A stretch of DNA of 37,449 nucleotides from a bacterium (GTDB lineage: Bacteria > Methylomirabilota > Methylomirabilia > Methylomirabilales > 2-02-FULL-66-22): assembly GCA_029580855.1 (NCBI GenBank), contig JAKPQH010000018.1, positions 1-37,449 on the forward strand. Reading direction: 5' to 3'. Below, in pieces: positions 6,202-14,011 of the stretch. The notes beneath the pieces are model-generated. The model made no database searches. It was not told the origin of the DNA and saw nothing but the letters and a program-made list of their open reading frames with translations. The stretch's first letter is position 1; each line of letters begins with the position of its first letter. Made by a program: the position numbers and the translations under genes.

Positions 6202-7755
6202 ATGCGAAGGTGGACAGGGTGGGTGTGGGGGGCCTTGCTCCTCGTCGTGCTGGCGCCCTGCGGGTGGGCGGCGCCCGCGGGCAAGGTGGTGGTGGCTCAA
6301 GGGGCCGACCCGTCGACGCTGGATCCGCAGGATCACGAGGAGACACCCGCCCGCAACATCATCAACAACATCTACGACACCTTGCTCATCCGCGACAAGG
6401 AGATGAAGCTCGCCCCCTGGCTGGCGACGTCCTACAAGTCGCTGAACCCCACCACGTGGGAGCTGAAGCTCCGCCAGGGGGTGAAGTTCCACAACGGCGA
6501 GGAGTTTGACGCCGAGGCGGCGAAGTTCAGCCTGGATCGGGTGGCCAACCCGGCCAACAACCTGCGGGCTACGATGCTCCGTGCCATCGAGCGTGTCGAG
6601 GTGAAGGATAAATACACGATCCACGTCGTCACCAAAAAACCCTTCCCGACGTTTCCGTCCCAGCTCACACTGCGCGGCGCGATGATTCCGCCGAAGTATT
6701 TCAAAGAGCACGACCGGGCCTTTGTGGCCCGAAACCCGGTGGGGACCGGCGCGTTCAAGTTCGTGCGCTGGGTGAAGGACGACCGGATCGAGCTGGAGGC
6801 CAACGAGCAGTGGTGGAACGGGGCGCCCAAGATCAAGACGCTGGTCTTCCGGCCGATCCCGGAGGAGGCGACCCGGATGTCGGCGCTGCAGACGGGCGAG
6901 GTGGACATCGCCACGAACGTGCCGCCGCACATGGTGAAGCAGATCAAGGACGACAAGAAGGTGACGGTGTCCTCGGCGCCGAGTACGCGAACGATCTTCA
7001 TTCCGCTCTACAACGTCCAGTGCGAGCAGGCCGCCGACAAGTCCGTCGACTGCAGCAAGAAATACCCGGGCCCGACGGCGGACCCCCGGGTGCGGCAGGC
7101 GATCAACTATGCCGTGGATCTGGACGCGATCATCAAGAACGTGCTGGAGGGGCAGGGGATCCGGAACGCGACGACGCTCACCGCGAAGCACTTCGGGAAC
7201 GATCCGGAGGTGAAGCCGTTTCCCCACGATGTCGCCAAGGCCAAGAAGCTGCTGGCGGAGGCGGGCTACCCCAACGGTATAAGTCTGGTGCTCCACTCCC
7301 CCAACGGGCGCTACCCGAAGGATAAGGAGGTGGCCGAGGCGGTGGCCGGCCAGCTGACGCAGGCCGGGATCCGCACCGAACTCAAGGTGTACGAGTGGAC
7401 GACGTACATGAACAAGATCGCGTATGCCCATGGCGGCGGCCCGATGTGGCTCATCGGCTGGGGGAACCCCACCTGGGATGCCGACGATACCTACACCCCG
7501 ATGTTCCGCAGCGGCCAGGTGCTGGCGAACTACTGGAATCCCGAGTTCAACGCCCTGGTGGATGAGGCCCAGTCCACCATGGATCCGAAGAAGCGCGAGC
7601 AGCTCTACTTCAAGGTGGCCAAGATCTGGATGGAGGATCCACCGGCGATCTCCCTGTACCAGCAGATCGACAACTACGGGGTCAGCCGGCGGCTGGATTG
7701 GAGCGCGCGTCCGGATGAGAGGCTTGACGGCTTCAGCATGGCGGTGAAGCAGTAA
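6202..7755 (+). CDS. dppA: Periplasmic peptide-type substrate-binding protein (SBP_bac_5)
   Basis: A 517-residue family 5 extracellular solute-binding protein that would deliver ligand to the two permeases. The start at ATG 6202 follows AAGGAGGG with ideal spacing. Residues 1-24 form a signal peptide (basic start, WVWGALLLVVLAP, probable cleavage after GWA). There is no proper lipobox. Family features include GADPSTLDPQDH near the mature N-terminus, NIYDTLL, the LRQGVKFHNGEEFDAEA segment, NPVGTGAFKFVRW and the late ADDTYTPMF hinge region. A Cys pair (CEQAADKSVDC) sits in a small insert at about 275-285 and might form a disulfide. The ligand is unknown. The SAM riboswitch upstream suggests methionine or a sulfur-bearing peptide, which is inference. 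Confidence 0.9.
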   Translation: MRRWTGWVWGALLLVVLAPCGWAAPAGKVVVAQGADPSTLDPQDHEETPARNIINNIYDTLLIRDKEMKLAPWLATSYKSLNPTTWELKLRQGVKFHNGEEFDAEAAKFSLDRVANPANNLRATMLRAIERVEVKDKYTIHVVTKKPFPTFPSQLTLRGAMIPPKYFKEHDRAFVARNPVGTGAFKFVRWVKDDRIELEANEQWWNGAPKIKTLVFRPIPEEATRMSALQTGEVDIATNVPPHMVKQIKDDKKVTVSSAPSTRTIFIPLYNVQCEQAADKSVDCSKKYPGPTADPRVRQAINYAVDLDAIIKNVLEGQGIRNATTLTAKHFGNDPEVKPFPHDVAKAKKLLAEAGYPNGISLVLHSPNGRYPKDKEVAEAVAGQLTQAGIRTELKVYEWTTYMNKIAYAHGGGPMWLIGWGNPTWDADDTYTPMFRSGQVLANYWNPEFNALVDEAQSTMDPKKREQLYFKVAKIWMEDPPAISLYQQIDNYGVSRRLDWSARPDERLDGFSMAVKQ

Positions 7756-7764
7756 ACGACGCTT

Positions 7765-7866
7765 TCAGCGGTCAGCGGTCAGCGGCCAGCGTGCAGCGGG
7801 AGCCCCGGCGGCACGGAATCGGTCCGGGCGGTCGCGGCTCTGCTGCGCGCGGACGGCTGACGGCTG
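7765..7866. repeat. Intergenic 7-nt repeat element with mirrored arms
   Basis: Five contiguous 7-nt units (TCAGCGG three times, then CCAGCGT and GCAGCGG) fill 7765-7799. A second arm has two ACGGCTG units (7853-7866). The reverse complement of the second arm (TTCAGCCGTCAGCCG) matches the first arm (TTCAGCGGTCAGCGG) except for one G/C change in each 7-nt unit. A long hairpin with a regularly spaced G-G mismatch is therefore possible. Confidence 0.75.
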
Positions 7867-7887
7867 AACGTGCCGCGGGGTGGCACC

Positions 7888-8196
7888 ATGTACGTGGTAT
7901 GCGTCACGGTGCGGGTCGTCCCGGACAAGATCGACCTCTTCCTTGAGGCCACGCTCGAGAACGCCCGACAGAGCCGGCAGGAGCCGGGCAACGTCCGATT
8001 CGATGTGCTGCAAGCCGAGGCGGAGCCCAGTCAGTTTTTTCTCTACGAGGTCTACCGCGCGAAGGACGACTTCGCACGCCATCAACAGACGCCGCATTAC
8101 CTGCGCTGGAAGGCGACTGTGGCTCCCTGGATGGCGACGCCGCGGCAGGGTGTCCGACATCTGAGCTGTTTCCCGGACGCCGCAGGGTGGAAATAG
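7888..8196 (+). CDS. Antibiotic biosynthesis monooxygenase (ABM)-domain protein
   Basis: A 102-residue protein with a ferredoxin-like ABM fold: strand (MYVVCVTVRVVPD), helix (FLEATLENARQSRQEPGNVR), strand (FDVLQAEAEPSQFFLYEVY), then FARHQQTPHYLRWKATVAPW. The EPGN-RFDVLQ and H--TPHY---K segments are typical of the family, which includes LsrG and YgiN-like cofactor-free monooxygenases or isomerases. The start at ATG 7888 follows GGGGTGG. Stand-alone ABM proteins vary in function and the substrate cannot be predicted. It is followed 72 bases later by a flavin reductase domain, which could supply electrons or simply share the operon. Confidence 0.8.
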   Translation: MYVVCVTVRVVPDKIDLFLEATLENARQSRQEPGNVRFDVLQAEAEPSQFFLYEVYRAKDDFARHQQTPHYLRWKATVAPWMATPRQGVRHLSCFPDAAGWK

Positions 8197-8268
8197 ACGC
8201 ACGCTCCGGAAGGTCGGCGCGCCGCGACGGCACGCGGGCGCCGATCCCCTGGGGCGGCGGAGGACGCG

Positions 8269-8994
8269 ATGCCACGATTCGCCAGCACGCTCAAGGCCCG
8301 CTTCGAAGTGGCCGAGAGGACAATGGCCTTTGTCTTTGATCGGCCCGGCGGGCTCGACTTCACGGCCGGGCAGTACGCGCAGCTCGTCCTTCCGGACCCG
8401 CCGTACACGGATGCGGGGGGCAACCGGCGGACGTTCTCCATCGCGTCCGGGGTGCACGACACGGCCGCGCTGCAGTTTGCCACCCGGATGACGGGGAGCG
8501 CCATGAAGCGCAGCCTGGCCGAGGTAGCGCTGGGGACGCCGGTGGAGATTCTCGGGCCCGGCGGATCGTTTACGCTCCACGAGGACGCCTCCGCGCCCGC
8601 GGTGTTCATCGCGGGTGGTATCGGCATCACGCCGTTTCGCAGCATCCTGTTGGATGCGGTGCGCCGTCGGCTGCCGCATCGGATCACCCTCATCTACTCG
8701 AACCGCAATCCCGAAGGAGCCGCGTTTCACGAGGAGCTGGCCCGGCTCGCCGCGGCCTGTCCGAGCATCGCCTATATTCCGACGATGACGCAGGCCGACA
8801 CGTCGCGGCGGGCCTGGTCCGGCGAGCGCCGATACGTGAATGCGGACTTCCTGCGGGACCACGTGGGGGATCTGACGACACCCATCTTTTATCTTGCCGG
8901 CCCGCCCGGGCTGGTCGAGGGTCTCACCAAGGTCGTCGTGGAGGCCGGCGCGGACCCGTCGCACGTGCGGGTCGAGGAGTTCGTCGGGTATTGA
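8269..8994 (+). CDS. Ferredoxin-NADP reductase-like FAD/NAD(P) oxidoreductase
   Basis: A 241-residue two-domain flavoprotein reductase. The FAD-binding barrel carries RTFSIAS (residues 54-60), the usual RxYS-type flavin motif with Phe for Tyr. The NAD(P) domain carries GGIGITPFRS (116-125) and FYLAGPPGLVEG near the end. There is no 2Fe-2S cluster domain, so it would need a separate acceptor such as a ferredoxin or monooxygenase. It should move electrons between NAD(P)H and that partner in the cytoplasm. It follows the ABM gene in the same direction with a GGCGGAGGACGCG ribosome site. The C-terminus ends EEFVGY, close to the aromatic end common in this family. Confidence 0.85.
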   Translation: MPRFASTLKARFEVAERTMAFVFDRPGGLDFTAGQYAQLVLPDPPYTDAGGNRRTFSIASGVHDTAALQFATRMTGSAMKRSLAEVALGTPVEILGPGGSFTLHEDASAPAVFIAGGIGITPFRSILLDAVRRRLPHRITLIYSNRNPEGAAFHEELARLAAACPSIAYIPTMTQADTSRRAWSGERRYVNADFLRDHVGDLTTPIFYLAGPPGLVEGLTKVVVEAGADPSHVRVEEFVGY

Positions 8995-9197
8995 CCGGCT
9001 GTCGAAAACGGTCCACCCGCTCTTGGGGCGGGGACCCGGCGGTATCGCCCCGCTCGAGCACTCGCCGCGGCGCACTCGGAGCACGCACGGCCCCGGAGGG
9101 TTGGGTGTCGCGGCCGTTCGCGGTCCGGCAAGACGCGCTGCGCCCGCGGTGTCGTGGATGTCCCCCGCGTCCGGCGGTGACCGGTCCGCGCCCGCTG

Positions 9198-9587
9198 TCA
9201 GAGGGCGGGGCCGAGCTTGCTCAGGAAGCGGTCGCGGGCCACACGCATCCGCTGGTGGCGGCCTTCGCCGATTTTCTGGCGACCGTCATGGGCGACGACG
9301 CTGAAGGTGAGTTTTCGTCCCTCGATGGCGACAAGCTCGGCCTCGGCTCTGACCACCGCGCCCGCCGGCGTGGCCGCCAGGTGCGCGATCTCCAACCACG
9401 TCCCCACGGTGGTCTCGCCGGGCTCCAGACCCCCCGCCACCGCCACGACGGCCGCCTGCTCCATCAGCGCCACCAGGGCGGGCGTCCCGAAGGTGGGCAC
9501 GTCGCCGCTCCCCAGGGCGCGCGCGGTGTTTTCGGGTCCGACCGTCACCGCGGCGACACCCCGCACGCCGATTGCCAGACCTCCCAT
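9198..9587 (-). CDS. Fluoroacetyl-CoA thioesterase-like (FlK family) hotdog protein
   Basis: A 129-residue hotdog-fold protein. GSGDVPTFGTPALVALMEQA carries Thr35 and Glu43, and EIAHLAATP carries His69. The spacing Thr-8-Glu-26-His equals the catalytic triad of FlK (Thr42, Glu50, His76), so an active acyl-CoA thioesterase is likely. FlK itself hydrolyses fluoroacetyl-CoA. Genes of this family are widespread, and most probably act on other short acyl-CoAs or as housekeeping proofreading enzymes. ATG 9587 is chosen over the frame start at 9659 because GAGGAGGG lies just upstream on the minus strand. It stands alone, convergent with the reductase gene (203-base spacer) and divergent from engB. 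Confidence 0.8.
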   Translation of the reverse strand: MGGLAIGVRGVAAVTVGPENTARALGSGDVPTFGTPALVALMEQAAVVAVAGGLEPGETTVGTWLEIAHLAATPAGAVVRAEAELVAIEGRKLTFSVVAHDGRQKIGEGRHQRMRVARDRFLSKLGPAL

Positions 9588-9704
9588 GACGCCCTCCTCG
9601 CCGTATGGCCCGCGCGCCGCCCGCGCCGACCTTCTAGCACGCCCGCGGAGGACGGTCAAGCGCCGTGACGGCGGTGTCGACGATTAGCGGGAGCGGCCCC
9701 GAGA

Positions 9705-9713
9705 TGGTATACT
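9705..9713 (+). promoter_or_regulatory. Candidate extended -10 promoter of engB
   Basis: TGGTATACT gives TG, one base, then TATACT (5 of 6 to consensus), an extended -10 element. No good -35 is visible. It lies 68 bases before the engB ATG in the divergent spacer. Confidence 0.5.
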
Positions 9714-9780
9714 CCCGCTCACGCCCCCGCGGGGGAGACGCGAACCGCGCGTTTTCCGCGTGCGGCGGGATACCCATGGT

Positions 9781-10419
9781 ATGCGCATCCACAGCGCGGA
9801 ATTCCTGCAAAGCGCGGGGCGGCCTGACCAGTTCCCGGACGGCGGCCGGCCCGAGGTCGCCTTCGCCGGGCGCTCCAACGTCGGCAAGTCCTCGCTCATC
9901 AACCGCCTGCTGGGTCGCCGGGGCCTGGCGAGGACCAGCTCGACGCCGGGGCGCACGCGCACGATCAACTTCTACACGGTGAACGACGCGTTTCTGTTCG
10001 CGGATCTGCCGGGCTACGGGTACGCCAAAGTGTCGCGGGCCCTCCAGGAGGAGTGGTGGGTTCTGGTGGAGAAATATCTGGCGGATCGACGCCCGCTGCG
10101 CGGGGTGGTGCATCTGACGGACGCGCGCCACCCGCCGACCGAACAGGACCGGGAGCTGCAGGAGTTCCTTGCGGCCGTCCGGGTGCCCTGCATCCACGTC
10201 CTCACCAAGGGAGACAAAGTCCCGCGTGGACGGCGGGTCGCGGCGCAGCGCGCGGCGTGCGAGGTGCTGGGGACGGCGGCGCCCAACGCCATCGTTTTCT
10301 CGGCGGAAACGGGTGAGGGCGCCGGCGATCTGTGGCGGGTCATCGAAGCGGTCCTGGCCGCCCCGCCCCGCCGCCCGGCGGCGGCATGGCGCGATCGCGG
10401 TCGCCCAGAATCAGATTGA
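9781..10419 (+). CDS. engB: Ribosome biogenesis GTPase YsxC/EngB
   Basis: A 212-residue TrmE-Era-EngA-EngB-type GTPase needed for assembly of the 50S ribosomal subunit. Motifs: P-loop GRSNVGKSS (residues 30-38), switch I TSSTPGRTRTINFY, G3 DLPGYGYAKV, G4 TKGDK (about residues 140-144) and G5 FSAETGEG. The N-terminal HSAEFLQS leader is typical. Length is usual except for a Pro/Arg-rich tail of about 20 residues after the last helix. ATG 9781 is taken as the start; an upstream GTG at 9760 would add seven unconserved residues. The promoter for the next operon overlaps its stop codon region. Confidence 0.95.
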   Translation: MRIHSAEFLQSAGRPDQFPDGGRPEVAFAGRSNVGKSSLINRLLGRRGLARTSSTPGRTRTINFYTVNDAFLFADLPGYGYAKVSRALQEEWWVLVEKYLADRRPLRGVVHLTDARHPPTEQDRELQEFLAAVRVPCIHVLTKGDKVPRGRRVAAQRAACEVLGTAAPNAIVFSAETGEGAGDLWRVIEAVLAAPPRRPAAAWRDRGRPESD

Positions 10420-10444
10420 CGCCTCCTGGGCAGCCTGTTAGATT
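10416..10444 (+). promoter_or_regulatory. Promoter of the TPR lipoprotein-LolB-ispE operon
   Basis: TTGACG (10416-10421), a 17-base spacer and TAGATT (10439-10444, 4 of 6) form a good sigma-70-type promoter overlapping the engB stop codon. The expected start at about 10451 leaves a leader of roughly 50 bases. Confidence 0.6.
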
Positions 10445-10503
10445 CAAGCCTCGCGGCCGGGACTCCCCCGGCCGTCGTCTTCTCACGACAAGGGTCGGCG
10501 GGC

Positions 10504-12258
10504 ATGCAGCGCTTCTCCATGGCCGGGTGGATAGTGGCGGTGGCGCTTGCGGCGGGGCTGTTGCCCGGGTGCGCGGAGGTGATCGCCGAACAGGGCGGGG
10601 GGGCGGCGGACCCGCGGGGCGCGCCGCCGTCCGTTCGCGTCGACGCCCGGGCGGATCGGCGGGCCTATTACGCCTACTCGCGGAGCGTCTGGGCGGAGAT
10701 CCAGGGGGACCTGGAGGCCGCCGTGCAGTGGGGGAAAGAGGCGCAACGTTTCGACCCCTCCTCGCGCGTCGTGCGCAACCACCTGGCGTCGGTCCTTCTC
10801 AAAAAGGGTGACTTCCGCGCGGCCATTCACGAAGGGGAGGAGATCCTGGCCCTCTTCCCCAACGACGTGCAGGCCAATCTCCTCCTGGCGGCGGCGTACC
10901 AAGGACTTCGGAACGTCAAGGGGGCCGAGCGTCACTACAAAGAGGTCATCCGGCTGGACCCGAAGCGGCCGGAGGCCTACCTCTTCCTCGGCAATCTGTA
11001 CGCCGAGACGCGGAACTTCGCCGGCGCGGTGTCGGTGTTCGAGTCGCTGATCCGCGTCCACCCTCGGAACTATCTGGCGTACTACAGCCTGGGCCGGATC
11101 CATCTGGAAATGAAGGACCCGGAGAAGGCCCGAGCCAACTTTCAATCCGCCGTCGAGATCAACCCCGACTTCGACCCGGCCTGGGTGGGTTTGGCGGGCA
11201 GCCTGGAAACCCAGGGTCGCTACGACGAGGCCGTCCAGGTCTACCAGCGCGCCCTGGCCAACGACCCCCAGGACCGGGAGTTCCGCGAGCGTCTGGCCCA
11301 GCTCCACCTGCGGCGCGGTGACCTGGACGCCGCCCTGATGGTGTACGAGGAGCTCCGGCGCGCCGATCCGGGGAACGTCGCGATTCTCACCCGCATCGGC
11401 CAGATCCAGGCGGAGAAGAAGGACTATGACAGGGCGCTGGCCATCTTCCGCGAGGTCCTCCGGAAGGACCCGGCGAACGGGGAGGCGCGCTTCGCCATGG
11501 GTCTCTGCCTGGAGTCGATGAAGCGCTACGACGAGGCGCTGGACGCGCTGGCGACGGTGCCGCCCAAAGATCCTCGATATATCGACGCCCTGCTGCACCG
11601 CGGCTACATCTACGGGCAGCTGGAGCGGCTCGACGACGCCACGGCCGTGTTTACGGAAGCCGCCCGCCTCAAGCCGCAGGAAGGAAACGTGCCGTACTTC
11701 CTGGGGCTCACGTACATGCAGAAGAAGGACTACGCCAAGGCGTCGCAGGAGCTGGAGAAGGCGGTGGCGCTGGACCCGAACAACGTCCAGTACAATTACC
11801 AGCTGGGCGCGGCCCTGGAGCGGTCGCGGCAGCTTGACCAGGCCGAGCGCGTATTCCGCAAGGTCCTGTCCCTGGATCCGAATCACGCGGACGCCAACAA
11901 CTACCTCGGGTACATGTTCGCCGAGGAAGGCGTCAAGCTGGAGGAGGCCGTAGTGCTGATCCGGAAGGCCCTGGAGGCGGAGCCGGAAAACGGGGCCTTT
12001 ATCGACAGCCTGGGGTGGGCTTACTTCAGGCTGGGCCGTCTGGACGAGGCTTTGGCGGAGCTGTTGCGCGCCGTGAAGTACACCCGCCGCGAGGATCCCA
12101 CCATCCGCGAGCACCTGGGGGACGTCTACTTCAAGAAGGGCATGCTGCAGGACGCCCTGCGCGAGTGGGAGCGCGCGCTCACCCTCGACGAAACGAATGC
12201 GGTCCTGCGCCAGAAGCTCGACGACCTCCGCAAGCGCATCTCCCGCGACGGTCAATGA
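10504..12258 (+). CDS. TPR-repeat lipoprotein
   Basis: A 584-residue lipoprotein made almost wholly of tetratricopeptide repeats. The signal peptide ends in lipobox LPGC, with Cys23 as the lipid-bearing residue. From about residue 55 to the end there are roughly a dozen 34-residue TPR units, recognisable by A-----LG----A and LDP/ANN/DPQD turns (for example KDPEKARANFQSAVEINPDF). TPR superhelices bind proteins or peptides, so this is likely a scaffold at the outer membrane. Its ATG follows AAGGGTCGG. The TGA overlaps the next ATG (ATGA), coupling it to the LolB-like gene. That coupling suggests a joint role in lipoprotein or envelope assembly, which is inference. Confidence 0.85.
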   Translation: MQRFSMAGWIVAVALAAGLLPGCAEVIAEQGGGAADPRGAPPSVRVDARADRRAYYAYSRSVWAEIQGDLEAAVQWGKEAQRFDPSSRVVRNHLASVLLKKGDFRAAIHEGEEILALFPNDVQANLLLAAAYQGLRNVKGAERHYKEVIRLDPKRPEAYLFLGNLYAETRNFAGAVSVFESLIRVHPRNYLAYYSLGRIHLEMKDPEKARANFQSAVEINPDFDPAWVGLAGSLETQGRYDEAVQVYQRALANDPQDREFRERLAQLHLRRGDLDAALMVYEELRRADPGNVAILTRIGQIQAEKKDYDRALAIFREVLRKDPANGEARFAMGLCLESMKRYDEALDALATVPPKDPRYIDALLHRGYIYGQLERLDDATAVFTEAARLKPQEGNVPYFLGLTYMQKKDYAKASQELEKAVALDPNNVQYNYQLGAALERSRQLDQAERVFRKVLSLDPNHADANNYLGYMFAEEGVKLEEAVVLIRKALEAEPENGAFIDSLGWAYFRLGRLDEALAELLRAVKYTRREDPTIREHLGDVYFKKGMLQDALREWERALTLDETNAVLRQKLDDLRKRISRDGQ

Positions 12259-13067
12259 GTCCGCCGGTCCGCGCCCTCGCGGCGGCGTGGTTGCTGCTCC
12301 TCGCCTCCTGCGCCGTCACGCCCGTTCCGCGTCTCGCGGCGCCGCCCGACCCCGACCGAGTGCGAACCCGGCTGCTCCAGGAGCAGGCGGCCACGCGGAC
12401 GGTGCGGGGCCTCGCCCGTCTGGCGTTCGAGGCGTCGTCCGGCCGCGGGTCCGCCGCGTACGCCGTCGTCGTGTCGCTGCCGGATCGAGCGCGGGTGGAG
12501 GCGATGACCCCCCTGGGCACGACCGCGCTGGTGGCGACGGTCCGGGCGGACCAGCTGCGCGTGGATTCCCCGCTGCGGCATGAGTACTGGACCGGACGGG
12601 CGACACCCGAGGCGCTGGGCCGGCTGCTCGAGGTTCCCATGCCGCCCGAGCCGCTCCTCCGGCTGCTGGCCGGTCTTCCGCCCCTCCCGCTGCGGGCCCG
12701 GGACCCTCGGCTCATCCTGACGCCGGACGGCGCCGCCGTCCGCGTGGAGTCGGTGGACGGGGAGCACTGGCAGCGGTTGTGGGCCGAAGGCGACGACCTC
12801 GAGATCGCGCGCGGAGAGGTGGGGCGCGCCTCGGAGGTGCTGTTCCGCTTCGCTTTCGCGGATCGCCGGCCGAGCGATGGGCGAAACTTCCCCTTCGACA
12901 TCCGCGTCGAGGATTCCGCCGGCCGCGGCCGCCTGCAGCTGCAGTACGAGCGGCTCCAGCTCAACCTGCCCACGGATTCGGACCTCTTCGATCTGCCGCG
13001 GCCCACCGACCCGCGGACGCGCATCATCGAGCTGGGAAGCGGCACACCCGGGAGGGTCGCGCCGTGA
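12255..13067 (+). CDS. LolB-like outer-membrane lipoprotein
   Basis: A 270-residue lipoprotein: signal peptide with lipobox LASC (Cys19), then a beta-rich domain. The early segment TVRGLARLAFEASSGRGSAAYAVVV followed by LPDRARVEAMTPLGTTALVATV is typical of LolB and related DUF4292-type folds: an amphipathic strand pair, then a P-LG-----V turn. LolB accepts lipoproteins from LolA at the outer membrane; the fold is shared by other lipid-handling lipoproteins, so the exact job is open. It starts in an ATGA overlap with the TPR lipoprotein, and its TGA overlaps the GTG of ispE. The three genes are therefore translationally coupled, and a lipoprotein-related role is likely. Confidence 0.65.
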   Translation: MSPPVRALAAAWLLLLASCAVTPVPRLAAPPDPDRVRTRLLQEQAATRTVRGLARLAFEASSGRGSAAYAVVVSLPDRARVEAMTPLGTTALVATVRADQLRVDSPLRHEYWTGRATPEALGRLLEVPMPPEPLLRLLAGLPPLPLRARDPRLILTPDGAAVRVESVDGEHWQRLWAEGDDLEIARGEVGRASEVLFRFAFADRRPSDGRNFPFDIRVEDSAGRGRLQLQYERLQLNLPTDSDLFDLPRPTDPRTRIIELGSGTPGRVAP

Positions 13068-13963
13068 ACGAGATCGTCCTGGCGTCCCCGGCCAAGATCA
13101 ACCTCTTTCTGGAGATCATCCGCCGCCGGCCGGACGGCTTCCACGAGATCGAGTCCATCATGCAACTGGTGGATCTCTGCGACGAGGTGCGCCTGCGTCG
13201 TCGCCGGGGCGGGATCCGCCTGCAGGTGAGCGGTGCCGAGCTGCCTGAAGACCGCGGCAATCTGGCGTACCGGGCGGCGGCGCTGGCGCTGGAGGCGGCC
13301 GGTCTGTCCGAGGGCTTGGAGATCCGGCTGGTCAAGCGGATCCCCGTGGCCGGAGGGCTGGGCGGCGGGTCGAGCAACGCCGCCGCGGTGCTCCTCGGCG
13401 TCGGCCGTCTGTTCGGGCTGCGCTGGCCGCAGGCGACTCTGCGGCGGCTGGCGAGTCGTCTCGGGAGCGACGTTCCGTTCTTTCTCGGCGACGGTCTGGC
13501 CGTGGCTCGGGGGCGGGGGGAGGTGCTGACACCGCTGCCGCCCTGGCCGCCCCGGTGGCTGGTCCTGGCGAACCCCGGGGTCGCGGTTTCCACGGCCTGG
13601 GCGTACGGGGAGGCGAGTTCGAAATTGACAGGATGGAAGGGTCGGGTTACACTTCCGACTTTGACCGCAGGCGGCCCACTGGACTGGCCACCCGTCTGGG
13701 CGTTCAACCGCTTGGAAGAAGTCGTGCTGCCGCACCGGCCGGAGCTCGTGGCCCTGAAGGGACTCCTGCAGGAGGGTGGCGGCATGCCGGTTCTCATGTC
13801 CGGCAGCGGCGCCTCCGTGTTTGCGGTCGTGCCGGATGCCGGCGCGGCCCGGGTTCTGGCGGCCCGCGTCCGGGAGAGCGGAGCCTTCGCGGCGGCGGTC
13901 ACCACGCTGCCGGCGAACCCCCTGGTCGGGGCTGGGCCCTGCGGCCGGAAATTTCGCGAGTGA
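13064..13963 (+). CDS. ispE: 4-diphosphocytidyl-2-C-methyl-D-erythritol kinase
   Basis: IspE phosphorylates CDP-methylerythritol in the MEP isoprenoid pathway. The 299-residue protein has the GHMP-kinase signatures: PAKINLFLEI with Lys11, the ATP loop GGLGGGSSNAA at 97-107, catalytic Asp136 in GSDVPFFL, and the C-terminal MSGSGASVFAV loop. The GTG start overlaps the TGA of the LolB-like gene (GTGA), and the Shine-Dalgarno CGGGAGGG lies just upstream inside that gene. The coupling of an isoprenoid gene with a LolB-like gene recalls the lolB-ispE-prs order of gammaproteobacteria, and prs indeed follows here. Two more pathway genes, ispD and ispF, lie at 28196-29475. Confidence 0.95.
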   Translation: MNEIVLASPAKINLFLEIIRRRPDGFHEIESIMQLVDLCDEVRLRRRRGGIRLQVSGAELPEDRGNLAYRAAALALEAAGLSEGLEIRLVKRIPVAGGLGGGSSNAAAVLLGVGRLFGLRWPQATLRRLASRLGSDVPFFLGDGLAVARGRGEVLTPLPPWPPRWLVLANPGVAVSTAWAYGEASSKLTGWKGRVTLPTLTAGGPLDWPPVWAFNRLEEVVLPHRPELVALKGLLQEGGGMPVLMSGSGASVFAVVPDAGAARVLAARVRESGAFAAAVTTLPANPLVGAGPCGRKFRE

Positions 13964-14011
13964 GGATACACGTGCGGCGCCCGCCGCGCGAGACTCGGGA
14001 AAGGGACACGC

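Noticed and set aside
5113..7431. A 772-residue open frame on the minus strand
   Set aside because: It lies entirely opposite the permease and binding-protein genes, is rich in Arg, His and Gly as expected for antisense of GC-rich coding DNA, and shows no domain motif.
8995..9197. Plus-strand frames across the reductase-thioesterase spacer
   Set aside because: Residues are Arg/Pro/Gly-rich with no ribosome site; the spacer lies between convergent genes.
10483..12255. A 590-residue open frame on the minus strand
   Set aside because: It mirrors the TPR lipoprotein gene base for base; the plus-strand frame has clear TPR repeats and a lipobox.
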